Of a stretch of DNA of 64,000 nucleotides, positions 46,248-54,362 are shown in pieces. The DNA lies in assembly GCF_038039215.1 (NCBI RefSeq), contig NZ_JBBPCL010000001.1:5704001-5768000 (forward strand), written 5' to 3'. The notes beneath the pieces are model-generated. The model had not been told where the DNA came from. It did no database searches and was given only the letters and a program-made list of their open reading frames with translations. The position numbers and the translations under genes are program-made. Position 1 is the stretch's first letter, and every line of letters starts with the position of its first letter. The stretch is from Pseudonocardia sp. T1-2H (GTDB lineage: Bacteria > Actinomycetota > Actinomycetes > Mycobacteriales > Pseudonocardiaceae).

Positions 46248-46310
46248 AACCACACCGCGCGGAGCGCGGAAGGGTCCTGCATCACACAACGAGCAGCACG
46301 CAGTGTGGTT
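46248..46310 (-). promoter_or_regulatory. Long-range stem in the mkl leader
   Basis: On the minus strand AACCACACTGCG pairs with CGCGGTGTGGTT (12 bp including one G-U), enclosing 39 nt with an inner CTGC/GCAG stem. It ends about 37 nt before the mkl start. It may be a structured 5' leader or an operator. Confidence 0.4.
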
Positions 46311-46489
46311 ACCCATCAGTATTCCCGGCGCCTCGAACGGCTCTCCGCCGGGTTCACCGACACGGGAACGCCTAGTGACCATGGATGGCTCTCCGTGACG
46401 ATTTCGTCCGGACACTAGGCCGTATCGAGCACGGGACTGACCCGCTCGGAGGTACGAGCGGGCCAGTCCCGTCAGGTCGTGCATCACAC
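46274..46489. repeat. Direct and inverted repeats upstream of the Mce operon
   Basis: A 14-bp direct repeat GTC(C/G)TGCATCACAC occurs at 46274-46287 and 46476-46489. Between the copies an inverted repeat GCCTAGTG-N35-CACTAGGC spans 46370-46420. These are plausible binding sites for a regulator of the Mce operon; no regulator gene lies beside them. The interval 46212-46539 holds no gene. Confidence 0.45.
46432..46471 (-). terminator. Terminator after the MpaB-family gene
   Basis: An extended stem, CGGGACTG-A-CCCGCTCG with a 6-nt loop and CGAGCGGG-C-CAGTCCCG, lies 68 nt after the stop at 46540. It insulates the ADH-R2lox-MpaB unit from mkl. Confidence 0.7.
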
Positions 46490-46539
46490 CGCGTCCGTCG
46501 AATGTCACTCGATCGGAGCAGCATCCCGTGGCGGGGAAC

Positions 46540-47469
46540 TCAGCCGGCGGCCTCCGGAACCGCCTCGAGCCCCCGGGCCGCGTGCGGCACCGGGCAGCCG
46601 GCCGGGAAGGTGCCCAGCCGGTCCACCTCGTGGCCCTGCGGGTAGCTGCGGACCTGGGGCAGATCCCGGACGAGCTGCGGCTCCGTTCGCACCGGCATGT
46701 GCCGGACGACCTTCGCGCGCAGCCGCATCGCGAACCGGGACGCCTTCTCGAACGCCGCCGGGGGCGCGTCGTAGTGCAGGGCCCGGCGCAGCGGCGGGTC
46801 CATCAGCGCCCGGGAGAACGCGTTGATCAGGGCCTTCGGCGCCTTGTCGTTGGGCGGGAACGTGCACATCAGATCCAGTGTGGAGTCCGCGACGGCGCGG
46901 CCGCCGGCGTCGAACCCGAAGTGCACGTTCTCGTACTCGTCGAGCGCGGCGCCGAACTCCTGCCACGTCGCCGGGATGTCCTTGATGCCCATGTGCTTAC
47001 CGAGCTCGCGGTAGTAGTTCGCGCTCGCGACCTTCTCGGTCTCGGTGAACGGGCGCCAGCCGAACTCCTCCATCCACCGCAGCGGGACGACGACGAACGT
47101 GCACAGCACGTACCGCAGGTCGTCGTTCGTGATCGGGTAGCTGCGGTGCATCTGGTTCATCCGGCGGATCGCCGCGCGTCCGGTCTCGTGCGCGAAGCCG
47201 TGCTCCAGCACCGCCTCGAGGATCAGCCCGGTGTCGTCGTAGCGCTTCTGCACCCGCTCGGTGAACTCGCCGGTCTCCGCGAGCAGCCGCCCGATGCTCG
47301 GCACCGCGTAGGTGCGGAACAGTGCGAACCCGAGGGACTGGTTCATGTCCCAGGGGAACTCGTACATCGTGGTCAGCCGGTAGATCTCGTGGAAGTCGGC
47401 TTCCGGGTCCAGACGCTCGATCTCCGCGCGCCGGTCGAAGCGACCGGCGCGGTCGGGCAGGAGTCCCAC
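46540..47469 (-). CDS. MpaB-family oxygenase (DUF2236)
   Basis: A 309-residue member of the MpaB/latex-clearing-protein catalytic family, heme-containing oxygenases that cleave terpenoid or polyisoprene chains in characterised cases. Visible features include FALFRTYAVPSIGRLLAETGEF, LEHGFAHETGRAAIRRMNQMHRSYPITNDDLRYVLCTFVVVPLRWMEEFGWRPFTETEKVASANYY (conserved His and Arg), and DPPLRRAL. GTG 47469 lies 4 nt after the R2lox stop, so it is coupled to that gene. The substrate is unknown; a lipid or terpenoid is likely from the family and the neighbouring lipid genes. Confidence 0.8.
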   Translation of the reverse strand: MGLLPDRAGRFDRRAEIERLDPEADFHEIYRLTTMYEFPWDMNQSLGFALFRTYAVPSIGRLLAETGEFTERVQKRYDDTGLILEAVLEHGFAHETGRAAIRRMNQMHRSYPITNDDLRYVLCTFVVVPLRWMEEFGWRPFTETEKVASANYYRELGKHMGIKDIPATWQEFGAALDEYENVHFGFDAGGRAVADSTLDLMCTFPPNDKAPKALINAFSRALMDPPLRRALHYDAPPAAFEKASRFAMRLRAKVVRHMPVRTEPQLVRDLPQVRSYPQGHEVDRLGTFPAGCPVPHAARGLEAVPEAAG

Positions 47470-47473
47470 GAGC

Positions 47474-48437
47474 TCAGCTCGCGGTCGCCAGCACGCGCTG
47501 GTCCTCGGCGTGGAACCGCTCCTCCAACGCCTCCGGGGACGCGTCGACGTCGATCGTCAGGAGATCGGCACCCCGCGCGGACTCGATCGCGCCGAGCCGG
47601 CGGCCGAGCTTGTCCATGGCGTACTCGGCCATCTCGGAGATGTCGACGGCGAACGGCGGGTCCTCGCCGTCGTACTTGTCGAACGTCGCCGTGACGACGC
47701 CCATCGCCGGGACCATCAGCTCCTGCATCCGCTCGTCCACGACGTCGAACATCGAGTCGTCGGCGGCGACGTGGCGGCGGCAGGTGAACGTCCCCCAGGC
47801 CATGTGGCGGCGCTCGTCGTCCCCGATGTACTTGATCACCTGCTGGATGCCGGGCAGGATCCCGCGGCTGGAACAGACCTTCTGCCAGGCGAAGTAGCCG
47901 GTCAGCGCCAGGGTGCCCTCGACGATGTGGTTGTAGGTCACCGACGCCCGGATCTGGTTGCGCGGCGACGGGTCCTGCGCCAGGGCGTAGAGGCTGTCCG
48001 GGAAGCTCCTTGGTGAAGATCTCCATGTACGAGTCGTTGAACTCGATGTACTCGTGGAGGTCCCCGGTCATCCCGATGGCGTCGAACCAGAGCCGGAAGG
48101 CCTGCGTGTGCTTGGCCTCCTCGTAGAGGAACTGGGTCAGGTACATCTCGTCCGCGAACCGGCCCTCGGCGGCCATCGCGGCGACGAACGGCTGCAGGTC
48201 CTGGGTCACGGACTCCTCGCCGGCGAGGAACTGGGCGGCGAGCGCGCAGGTCCACCAGCGCTCGTCGTCCGTCATGGCCGCGAAGTCCTTCGCGTCCTGG
48301 GAGAAGTCGATGTCCGCGGGGTTCCAGTGGCGCGCGTTGCCCTTGGTGAACAGGCGCATCGGGAAGGAGTCGTGCTTGATCCCACCCTCGCCCAGGGACG
48401 CGAACCCGTTCCGCTTGCCGTGCTCGATCGTGCGCAT
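47474..48437 (-). CDS. R2-like ligand-binding oxidase, R2lox (one frame break)
   Basis: About 320 residues after correction; homologous to M. tuberculosis Rv0233. Ligands for the Mn/Fe site are seen in AGEESV (Glu74; Val77 of the Tyr-Val cross-link), [16 protein letters not shown] (cross-link Tyr and Glu) and DDERRHMAWG. The reading frame breaks at GAG-CTT (48003-48005) followed by C: skipping one base gives [34 protein letters not shown] as in homologues. AAGGAG precedes ATG 48437. R2lox is a proposed two-electron oxidase of bound lipid-like ligands, not a ribonucleotide reductase. Confidence 0.9.
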
Positions 48438-48465
48438 CGTTCGGCTCCTTCGCCGTGCCGGGGAA

Positions 48466-49572
48466 TCAGAAACGGATGAGGCCGCGGATGTTGCGGCCCG
48501 CCCGCATGTCCTCGTAGCCCTCGTTGACCTGCTCGAGCGTGTACTCCCGGGTGATCAGCTCGCGGAGCTTGAGCATGCCGAGGTTGTGCATCTCCAGCAG
48601 CCGCGGGACGTCGTGCTGGCCGTTGGAGCTGCCGAACAGGGCGCCGCGGATCTGCTTCTCGTAGAGCGTCAGCTCCAGCAGGGACAGCGAGGCGACCTCC
48701 TGCTCCGCCTTGCCGAGCGCGGTCACCACGACCCGCCCCTTCTTCCCGACGAGCTGCAGCGCCGGCTGCAGGTCGTCGCCCTCGGCGATGCCGGTGGTCA
48801 GGATCGCGGCCTCCGCCAGCTGGCCGCGGGTGAGCTCGCTGACGATGCCCCAGGCCTCGTCGATGCTCGCGGCGGCGTGCGTGGCACCCAGCTCAAGCGC
48901 CTTGTCCCGCTTGAACTCGACCGGGTCGACGGCGACCACGTGGCGACAGCCCGCGGCCTTCGCGCCCTGCACGGCGTTGGCCCCGATCCCACCGATCCCG
49001 ATGACGACGGCGGTGTCCCCCGCACGCAGGTCCGCGGTCCGCACGGCCGAGCCGAAGCCGGTGGTGACGCCGCAGCCGACGAGCGCGGCGAGATCGAGCG
49101 GGAAGCCCTCGTCGATCTTCACGACGGACTTCACGGGGGCGACGGTGTGCTTGGCGAAGGTCCCGAGCAGGCACATCTGACCGATGTCCTCACCGCGGGC
49201 GTGGAAACGGTAGGTGCCGTCGAGCTGCGGGCCGAGCGTGGCGCCGGCGCCGTCGTCACAGAGGCTGGTGTAGCCCCGCACGCAGTAGGAGCATCGCCCG
49301 CAGCTGGGCAGGAAGGTCATGACGACCGGGTCGCCGACCGCGACCTCGGTGACCCCGGGCCCGACCTCGATCACCCGGCCCGCACCCTCGTGCCCGCCCA
49401 CCATGGGCAACGCCGCCGGCAGGTCGCCGGTGACCAGGTGTTCGTCGGAGTGGCAGAGGCCGCTCGCCGCGAGCTCCACCAGTACCTCGCCGGGACCGGG
49501 CGGATCGAGCTCGACGTCCTCGACCTCCCACTTGCCGCCGGGTTCCCAGAGCACCGCTGCCGTGGTCTTCAT
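48466..49572 (-). CDS. NDMA-dependent zinc alcohol dehydrogenase
   Basis: A 368-residue medium-chain dehydrogenase. It starts MKTTAAVLWEPGGKWEVEDVELDPPGPGEVLV, the signature of the NDMA-dependent subfamily that holds its NAD tightly and is linked to mycofactocin. The catalytic zinc region is GLCHSDEH and GGHEGAG; the structural zinc has four Cys in CGRCSYCVRGYTSLC. The Rossmann motif is GIGGIGANAV. It lies 28 nt before R2lox, so an ADH-R2lox-MpaB operon is likely. No mycofactocin gene is in the window. Confidence 0.9.
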   Translation of the reverse strand: MKTTAAVLWEPGGKWEVEDVELDPPGPGEVLVELAASGLCHSDEHLVTGDLPAALPMVGGHEGAGRVIEVGPGVTEVAVGDPVVMTFLPSCGRCSYCVRGYTSLCDDGAGATLGPQLDGTYRFHARGEDIGQMCLLGTFAKHTVAPVKSVVKIDEGFPLDLAALVGCGVTTGFGSAVRTADLRAGDTAVVIGIGGIGANAVQGAKAAGCRHVVAVDPVEFKRDKALELGATHAAASIDEAWGIVSELTRGQLAEAAILTTGIAEGDDLQPALQLVGKKGRVVVTALGKAEQEVASLSLLELTLYEKQIRGALFGSSNGQHDVPRLLEMHNLGMLKLRELITREYTLEQVNEGYEDMRAGRNIRGLIRF

Positions 49573-49663
49573 AGCGGCACACGATGCCGTGGATCACCAC
49601 GTCCGGCACCGGGCCGACCGCGCCTCCCCTGGCCCGCCGGTGCCACGCGATCACTCCGACGGG

Positions 49664-50947
49664 TCAGGCGGCGGGGAGGGGCAGCTCGAGGCGGGCGGTG
49701 AGGCCGCCGCCCTCGCGGGGAAGCAGGCTGAGCTCGCCGTCCATCGCTCCCACCAGCGCCTCGACGATCCACAGGCCCAGGCCCGCGGTGCCCCTGCGCT
49801 CCCCGAGCGCGACGCCCTTCGCGGTGACCAGGCCCTGCTGCCCCGGCGGCAACCCCGGGCCGCGGTCCCGGACCTCGGCGACGAGCCGGCCCTCGGCGTG
49901 CTCCATCGCGAGCTCGACGGGCTCGGCGCCGCTGTGCCGGGCGGCGTTCTCGACGAGGTTGGTGAGCACCCGGCGCAGCCGCTGCGGATCGCACCGCACG
50001 GCCGCATCCGGCGGGTCGACCGACGGCCGTCGCCGCGCGGGCTCGACCCCGGCCGCGTCGAGCACGGCGTCCGCCAGCTCCGCGAGGACGACCCGCCGCT
50101 CCCGCACCCGCCCGAGCGGGCTCCCGTCCGTGACGGCCAGGTCCGCGAGCCCGTCGAGCATGTCCCGCAGGTGCACGGCATGCTCCGCCAGCAGGCGCAC
50201 CGCGGTGACCTGCGACTTCTCCGAGAGCCGGCCGGCCGCGAGGTCTGCGGTGAGCGCCGTGAGCGAGGCGACCGGCGTGCGGAACTCGTGCAGGACGACG
50301 CGGACGCCGTCGAGCCGGGCCTGCTGCGCCGCGACGAGCCGGCCCCGCAGCTCCCGCTCGGACAGGAACCGCTCGTGCTCCGCGGCCGCCCGCGCCCGGG
50401 ACACCGCGGCCGCCTGCAGCTGCCGTTCGAGCATCCGCACGAGCACGCCCACCAGCACCGCCGCCGCGACGAGGAAGCCCGACCACCAGGCCCCGGTGAG
50501 CAGCCGTTGCGCGAGCGGCACGGACGGGTCACTGCCGAGCAGGCACGCGACCGTGAACCCGACCCCCAGCGCGAGCGCACCGAGCCGGCCCCGGACGGCC
50601 CCGGTGCGCAGCGACGCCGCGATGGCCACCAGCGGCAGCACCGCCACCATGATCGTGTCCGCGCCGCCGGTCATCCCGCACGCGACCAGGAGCACCAGCC
50701 CGTCGACCACCGTGATCAGCGCGGGCCGCACCGGGAGCCGCTGGCGCCACTCCGCGACGGCGAGGGCCACGGCGTACACCCCGTAGCAGGCGACCAGGAC
50801 CCACGCCGCGGTGAGCCGGCCACGCGCGATCTCCGGCCCGATCACCAGCGCCAGTGCGACGCTCGCCACCACGACGAGCCGGATGACGACCGCCGCCCGC
50901 TCCTCGGAGAGCCGCGTCGTCGGCTCCTCGTCGTCCCCCGTGCTCAC
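49664..50947 (-). CDS. Membrane sensor histidine kinase
   Basis: A 427-residue kinase. Five or six hydrophobic segments fill residues 20-172 without a sizeable extracytoplasmic domain, suggesting it senses a membrane signal. The H-box is VLHEFRTPVASL with phospho-His220; ATP-site motifs are NLVENAARHS, DRGPGLPPG and GTAGLGLWIVEAL. GTG 50947 follows GAGGAGG. It diverges from the response regulator across only 67 nt, so the pair probably share one control region. Confidence 0.88.
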   Translation of the reverse strand: MSTGDDEEPTTRLSEERAAVVIRLVVVASVALALVIGPEIARGRLTAAWVLVACYGVYAVALAVAEWRQRLPVRPALITVVDGLVLLVACGMTGGADTIMVAVLPLVAIAASLRTGAVRGRLGALALGVGFTVACLLGSDPSVPLAQRLLTGAWWSGFLVAAAVLVGVLVRMLERQLQAAAVSRARAAAEHERFLSERELRGRLVAAQQARLDGVRVVLHEFRTPVASLTALTADLAAGRLSEKSQVTAVRLLAEHAVHLRDMLDGLADLAVTDGSPLGRVRERRVVLAELADAVLDAAGVEPARRRPSVDPPDAAVRCDPQRLRRVLTNLVENAARHSGAEPVELAMEHAEGRLVAEVRDRGPGLPPGQQGLVTAKGVALGERRGTAGLGLWIVEALVGAMDGELSLLPREGGGLTARLELPLPAA

Positions 50948-50993
50948 GTCGATCCTCCTCGCGCAGGTCAGGCCGGTGTGCCGGGCCGACCCT

Positions 50994-51007
50994 AGGCCTG
51001 GTTAGGC
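50994..51007 (+). promoter_or_regulatory. Likely leaderless promoter of the response regulator
   Basis: TAGGCT (about 51003-51008) matches TANNNT and lies 6 nt before the GTG start at 51015, which has no ribosome site. This suggests a leaderless transcript. An overlapping CCTAGGCCTGG palindrome in the 67-nt divergent gap could be an operator. Confidence 0.4.
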
Positions 51008-51014
51008 TCGCCCC

Positions 51015-51680
51015 GTGCCGGACGGTCCGCACGTCGTCGTGATCGTCGACGACCACGCCCTCTTCGCCCAGGGTCTCGCGCTGCTGCTCGAGTCCCGGGC
51101 CGGTGAGACGTTCCAGGTCGCGGGCTTCGCCACCGCCGGTGAGGACGCCGTCGCGCTCGTCGGGAAGCACCGGGCGGGCATCGCGATCATCGACCTGGCC
51201 CTGCCCCCGCTCGGCGGCGTGGAGACCATCCGCCGGGTCAAGGCGGCCTACCCGTGCACCCGCGTCCTCGCGCTCTCCGGCACCGAGGACCTCTCACTCG
51301 CCGCAGCCGCGCTGCGCGCCGGCGCGGACGGCTACCTCGCGAAGTCCGCGGACCCGGAGGTGCTGGTCGCGCCGCTGCTCGCGCTGGTCGCCGGGGTGCG
51401 GGTGGTCCGCGCGGAGCTGCTCGACGCGCTGCTCGCGGCCGCGGACCGGACCGCGGACGGGCTCGTCGACCGGCTGGGGCCGCGCGACATCGAGCTCTGG
51501 ACGTTGCTCGCCCGTGGGCTGGAGACCGCCGAGATCGCCCGGCCGATGCTGGTCAGCGAGCGCACCGCGAAGCGGATGATCGCGTCCCTGCTGCACAAGC
51601 TCGGGGTCGCGAACCGGATCGAGGCCGCGGCGCTGGCCGGCCGCTGCGGGCTGCTCGACGGCCCGGACGGGCTGCGCTGA
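51015..51680 (+). CDS. LuxR-family response regulator
   Basis: A 221-residue NarL/LuxR-type regulator. The receiver domain has acidic residues in VIVDDH, phosphoacceptor Asp60 in AIIDLALPP, Ser/Thr in ALSGT and Lys in LAKSADPE. The C-terminal LuxR HTH reads DIELWTLLARGLETAEIARPMLVSERTAKRMIASLLHKLGVANRIEAAALA; the first helix departs from the usual LTxRExEVL. GTG start. Its cognate kinase is divergent. Targets are unknown; the SCP2 gene lies 111 nt downstream on the same strand. Confidence 0.88.
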   Translation: MPDGPHVVVIVDDHALFAQGLALLLESRAGETFQVAGFATAGEDAVALVGKHRAGIAIIDLALPPLGGVETIRRVKAAYPCTRVLALSGTEDLSLAAAALRAGADGYLAKSADPEVLVAPLLALVAGVRVVRAELLDALLAAADRTADGLVDRLGPRDIELWTLLARGLETAEIARPMLVSERTAKRMIASLLHKLGVANRIEAAALAGRCGLLDGPDGLR

Positions 51681-51791
51681 CCGTCCCGGCGGCCACGGGC
51701 CCGCACGGGCCAGACATGGCCCGGTCAGGGTGTCGTCGCGCTCGGGTCCGGTGCGCCAGACTTCGCTCCTCACGACGAGAGGAGCTGCGCC

Positions 51792-52205
51792 GTGGCGGCG
51801 TTCACCAGCGAGGACGAGGTCTACGACTACCTCGGCGGGGTCTTCCGGATGGGAATGGAGGACCCGGCGCTCGTCGAGAAGCTCAAGCCCTCGGGCGTCG
51901 TCCTCCGGATCACCTACACGGATCCGGACGCCGTGATCACGGTCGACATGCCGAATTCGGAGCTCCACACCGGCCCGGGCGTCGGCCCGGAGCCGAACGT
52001 GGAGCTGTTCATGTCCGCGGACACCGGCAACCGCTTCTGGCTCGGCAAGGTCGTCCTCCCGGTGGCCCTGGCGAAGGGCCAGGTCCGGGCGAAGGGCCCG
52101 GTCGCGAAGCTGCTGAAGGTGCTGCCGCTCGCGAAGGGCATGTTCGGCCAGTACAAGCAGAGCCTCGAGGCGAAGGGCCGCACGGACCTGCTCGCGGCGA
52201 AGTAG
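51792..52205 (+). CDS. SCP2 sterol-carrier-domain protein
   Basis: A 137-residue single SCP2-like domain. VVLRITYTDPDAVITVDM forms the beta-sheet, and VELFMSADTGNRFWLGKVVLPVALAKGQVRAKGPVAKLLKVLPLAKGMFGQYKQSL lines the hydrophobic tunnel. Such proteins bind sterols or fatty acyl-CoA in the cytoplasm. The GTG start follows GAGGAG. It fits the lipid theme of the surrounding Mce, R2lox and racemase genes. Confidence 0.82.
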   Translation: MAAFTSEDEVYDYLGGVFRMGMEDPALVEKLKPSGVVLRITYTDPDAVITVDMPNSELHTGPGVGPEPNVELFMSADTGNRFWLGKVVLPVALAKGQVRAKGPVAKLLKVLPLAKGMFGQYKQSLEAKGRTDLLAAK

Positions 52206-52312
52206 CTCGATCGGGTCCTTTCGGCGCGTCCGGCCGGTCCGGGCCACCCGGCACGCGAATACTCCCCGGCACGGTGGTCTCATGATCACCGGAGCCGGGG
52301 AGGGCGGTCGAC

Positions 52313-52576
52313 ATGGACACTGTGTGGCTGGACGTCCAGATGTGGACGCCGATGCGCGGGCGTGTGCACCCCTTCACGACGGTGGTCTGCGACGCGCCCG
52401 ATCCCGCTCCCCGCACCACCGCGGACTGGCAGACCTGGGCCGCCGCCTACCTGGAGATCGTCGCGGGCAAGGACGACTGGCAGCCCGGCCGCTACCACTA
52501 CACGGCCGAGCTGCGGGACGACGGCGGGCGTACCGCCCAGGTCTTCACCCGCGGTCAGTGGAACTGGCGCACCTGA
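52313..52576 (+). CDS. Small hypothetical protein
   Basis: An 87-residue protein I do not recognise. It starts MDTVWLDVQMWTPMRGRVHPF after a good GGGAGG. It is rich in Trp (7) and Asp and has no signal peptide or membrane segment. The C-terminus WQPGRYHYTAELRDDGGRTAQVFTRGQWNW looks like a small beta-rich domain. Its last 22 nt overlap a convergent small gene on the minus strand. Confidence 0.6.
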   Translation: MDTVWLDVQMWTPMRGRVHPFTTVVCDAPDPAPRTTADWQTWAAAYLEIVAGKDDWQPGRYHYTAELRDDGGRTAQVFTRGQWNWRT

Positions 52577-52743
52577 GTACCACCCCGTCCGTGTATCCGG
52601 CGGACGACCGCACGTAGGTCACTCCCGATCGTCGGGCCACGCCGGTGGCGCGCCGCCGGATCGCGGCTGTCCACGCCGTAGCGCGGTGCCAGCAGGGCGA
52701 TGAGGGTGAGCAGAGCCGGGATGACGATCAACATGATGTCCAT
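52555..52743 (-). CDS. Small single-pass membrane protein
   Basis: A 62-residue protein: MDIMLIVIPALLTLIALLAPRYGVDSRDP, one hydrophobic helix at residues 3-20 followed by a short basic tail. It is divergent from a MocR regulator, and the palindrome 52763-52787 lies 20 nt upstream, so it is a likely regulatory target. Its function is unknown. The second ATG (residue 4) is an alternative start. Confidence 0.55.
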   Translation of the reverse strand: MDIMLIVIPALLTLIALLAPRYGVDSRDPAARHRRGPTIGSDLRAVVRRIHGRGGTQVRQFH

Positions 52744-52762
52744 GTGAGGAAGCGTGCGCCGG

Positions 52763-52787
52763 ATTGGCCTTTGCAACCATGGCCAAT
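52763..52787. promoter_or_regulatory. Putative MocR operator
   Basis: Perfect 7-bp inverted arms ATTGGCC-N11-GGCCAAT lie in the divergent gap between the small membrane protein and the MocR gene. It overlaps an upstream in-frame ATG of the regulator (52779), favouring ATG 52806 as the true start. Confidence 0.55.
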
Positions 52788-52805
52788 TCGACGAGAGTGG
52801 ACTCC

Positions 52806-54284
52806 ATGGATCGTGACGTGCTGGAGCGCCGGATCGGCCCCCGCAGCTTCGCCCGGCTGCTCGGACCCTGGCGGCCACCGGGCGGCCGCGGGCTGGCCTC
52901 GGCCCTGACCGAGCGGGTCCGCCTGCTCGTCCTCGACGGCCGGTTGCCGCTGGACACCCGGGTTCCGGCCGAGCGCGAGCTCGCCGCCGCACTGGACGTC
53001 AGCCGCACCACCGTCGCCGGCGCCTACGACGCACTCCGCGCCGCCGGCTTCCTGCACAGCAGGCGCGGCGCCGGCAGCTGGACCAGGATTCCGGCCGGGC
53101 CCGCGGTCGGGGCGGACAGCCCCTCCCCGTTCTCCCCGGTCACCGACGACCACCTCGTCGACCTCGCCACCGCCGCCCTCCCCTCGCCGAGCGACGCCCT
53201 GCGCCGCGCGGCCGCCGCCGCCCTCACCGACCTCGACGGCCACCTCGGCGGCCACGGCTACACCCTCGCGGGCCTGCCGGTCCTGCGGGCCGCGGTCGCC
53301 CGCCGGTTCACCGACCGCGGCCTGCCGACGACGCCGGACCAGATCCTGGTGACCTCGGGGGCGCAGCACGCGATCGCGCTGCTCCTGGCCCTGTTCACCG
53401 GGCCGGGCGACCGGGTCGTCGTCGAGCATCCGACGTACCCGAACGCGCTCGACGCGATCCGCGGACGGGGCTGCCGGCCCGTCCCGGTCCCCCTCGGCCC
53501 GGACCCCGAACGGCCCTGGGACCTCGACCAGCTGACGGCCACGGTCCGGGACACCGCACCCGCGCTCGCCTACCTGATCCCGGACTTCCAGAACCCGACC
53601 GGCGCGCTCATGGACACCGCGACCCGCGCCGGCGTCGTCGAGCTGGCCCGGCGCACCCGCACCCCGCTGATCGTCGACGAGACGCTGGCCGAGCTGCCCC
53701 TGGACGTCCCGGGCCCGGTCCCGGTGGCCGCCCACGGCGCCGAGGACGGGTCCCTGGTGATGACGGTGGGCTCGGCGAGCAAGGTCTTCTGGGGCGGCCT
53801 GCGGATCGGCTGGATCCGGGCGTCGCCGGCGGTGGTCCGCCGGCTGGCGGCACTGCGGCCGTCGATCGACCTGGGCGGCGCGGTGCTCGACCAGCTCGTC
53901 GCGGCCCGGCTGGTCGGCGAGGTCGACGCGGTGGCCGACGAACGCCGGGAGACGCTGCGGACCCGGCGCGACGACCTCCGCGCGCAGCTCACCGCGGCCT
54001 TCCCCGAGTGGCACGTGCCGCGTCCGAGCGGCGGCCTGAGCCTCTGGGTGGACCTCGGCGCGCCGGTGTCCAGCCTGCTCGCGGGGGCCGCCCGGCGGCA
54101 CGACGTCCTGCTCGCCGCCGGCCCGCGCTTCGGCCTGGACGGCGCCTTCGAACGGCACCTGCGGCTGCCGTACACGGTGCGCCCGGACCGCGTCCCGATG
54201 GCGGTCGAGCGGCTCGCCATCGCCTGGCGGACGCTGGGCAGCATGCCCCCTCCCACCGAGGCCGAGCGGATCGCCGTGGCGTGA
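52806..54284 (+). CDS. MocR-type GntR regulator with aminotransferase domain
   Basis: A 492-residue regulator: an N-terminal winged helix (RVPAERELAAALDVSRTTVAGAYDALRAAGFLHSRRGAGSW) linked to a fold-type-I PLP domain. The PLP motifs are TSGAQHAIALLL, HPTYPNALDAI, DFQNPTG and GSASKVFWGGLRIGW with the Schiff-base Lys. MocR proteins sense PLP or amino-acid derivatives. ATG 52806 was chosen because the operator-like palindrome covers ATG 52779. It is divergent from a small membrane protein. Confidence 0.87.
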   Translation: MDRDVLERRIGPRSFARLLGPWRPPGGRGLASALTERVRLLVLDGRLPLDTRVPAERELAAALDVSRTTVAGAYDALRAAGFLHSRRGAGSWTRIPAGPAVGADSPSPFSPVTDDHLVDLATAALPSPSDALRRAAAAALTDLDGHLGGHGYTLAGLPVLRAAVARRFTDRGLPTTPDQILVTSGAQHAIALLLALFTGPGDRVVVEHPTYPNALDAIRGRGCRPVPVPLGPDPERPWDLDQLTATVRDTAPALAYLIPDFQNPTGALMDTATRAGVVELARRTRTPLIVDETLAELPLDVPGPVPVAAHGAEDGSLVMTVGSASKVFWGGLRIGWIRASPAVVRRLAALRPSIDLGGAVLDQLVAARLVGEVDAVADERRETLRTRRDDLRAQLTAAFPEWHVPRPSGGLSLWVDLGAPVSSLLAGAARRHDVLLAAGPRFGLDGAFERHLRLPYTVRPDRVPMAVERLAIAWRTLGSMPPPTEAERIAVA

Positions 54285-54362
54285 GACATCCCCCGGCTCG
54301 TCGCGCCGGGGCGCGCCCGCACTCTAGAGTCCGACCGAACGATCGATAAACAAGGAGGACTG

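Noticed and set aside
47474..48437. Ribonucleotide reductase small subunit
   Set aside because: [13 protein letters not shown] and the overall match to Rv0233 identify R2lox; no large-subunit gene is nearby.
52764..52805. MocR start at TTG 52764 or ATG 52779
   Set aside because: Both fall inside the operator-like palindrome and add residues unlike the family; ATG 52806 is more likely.
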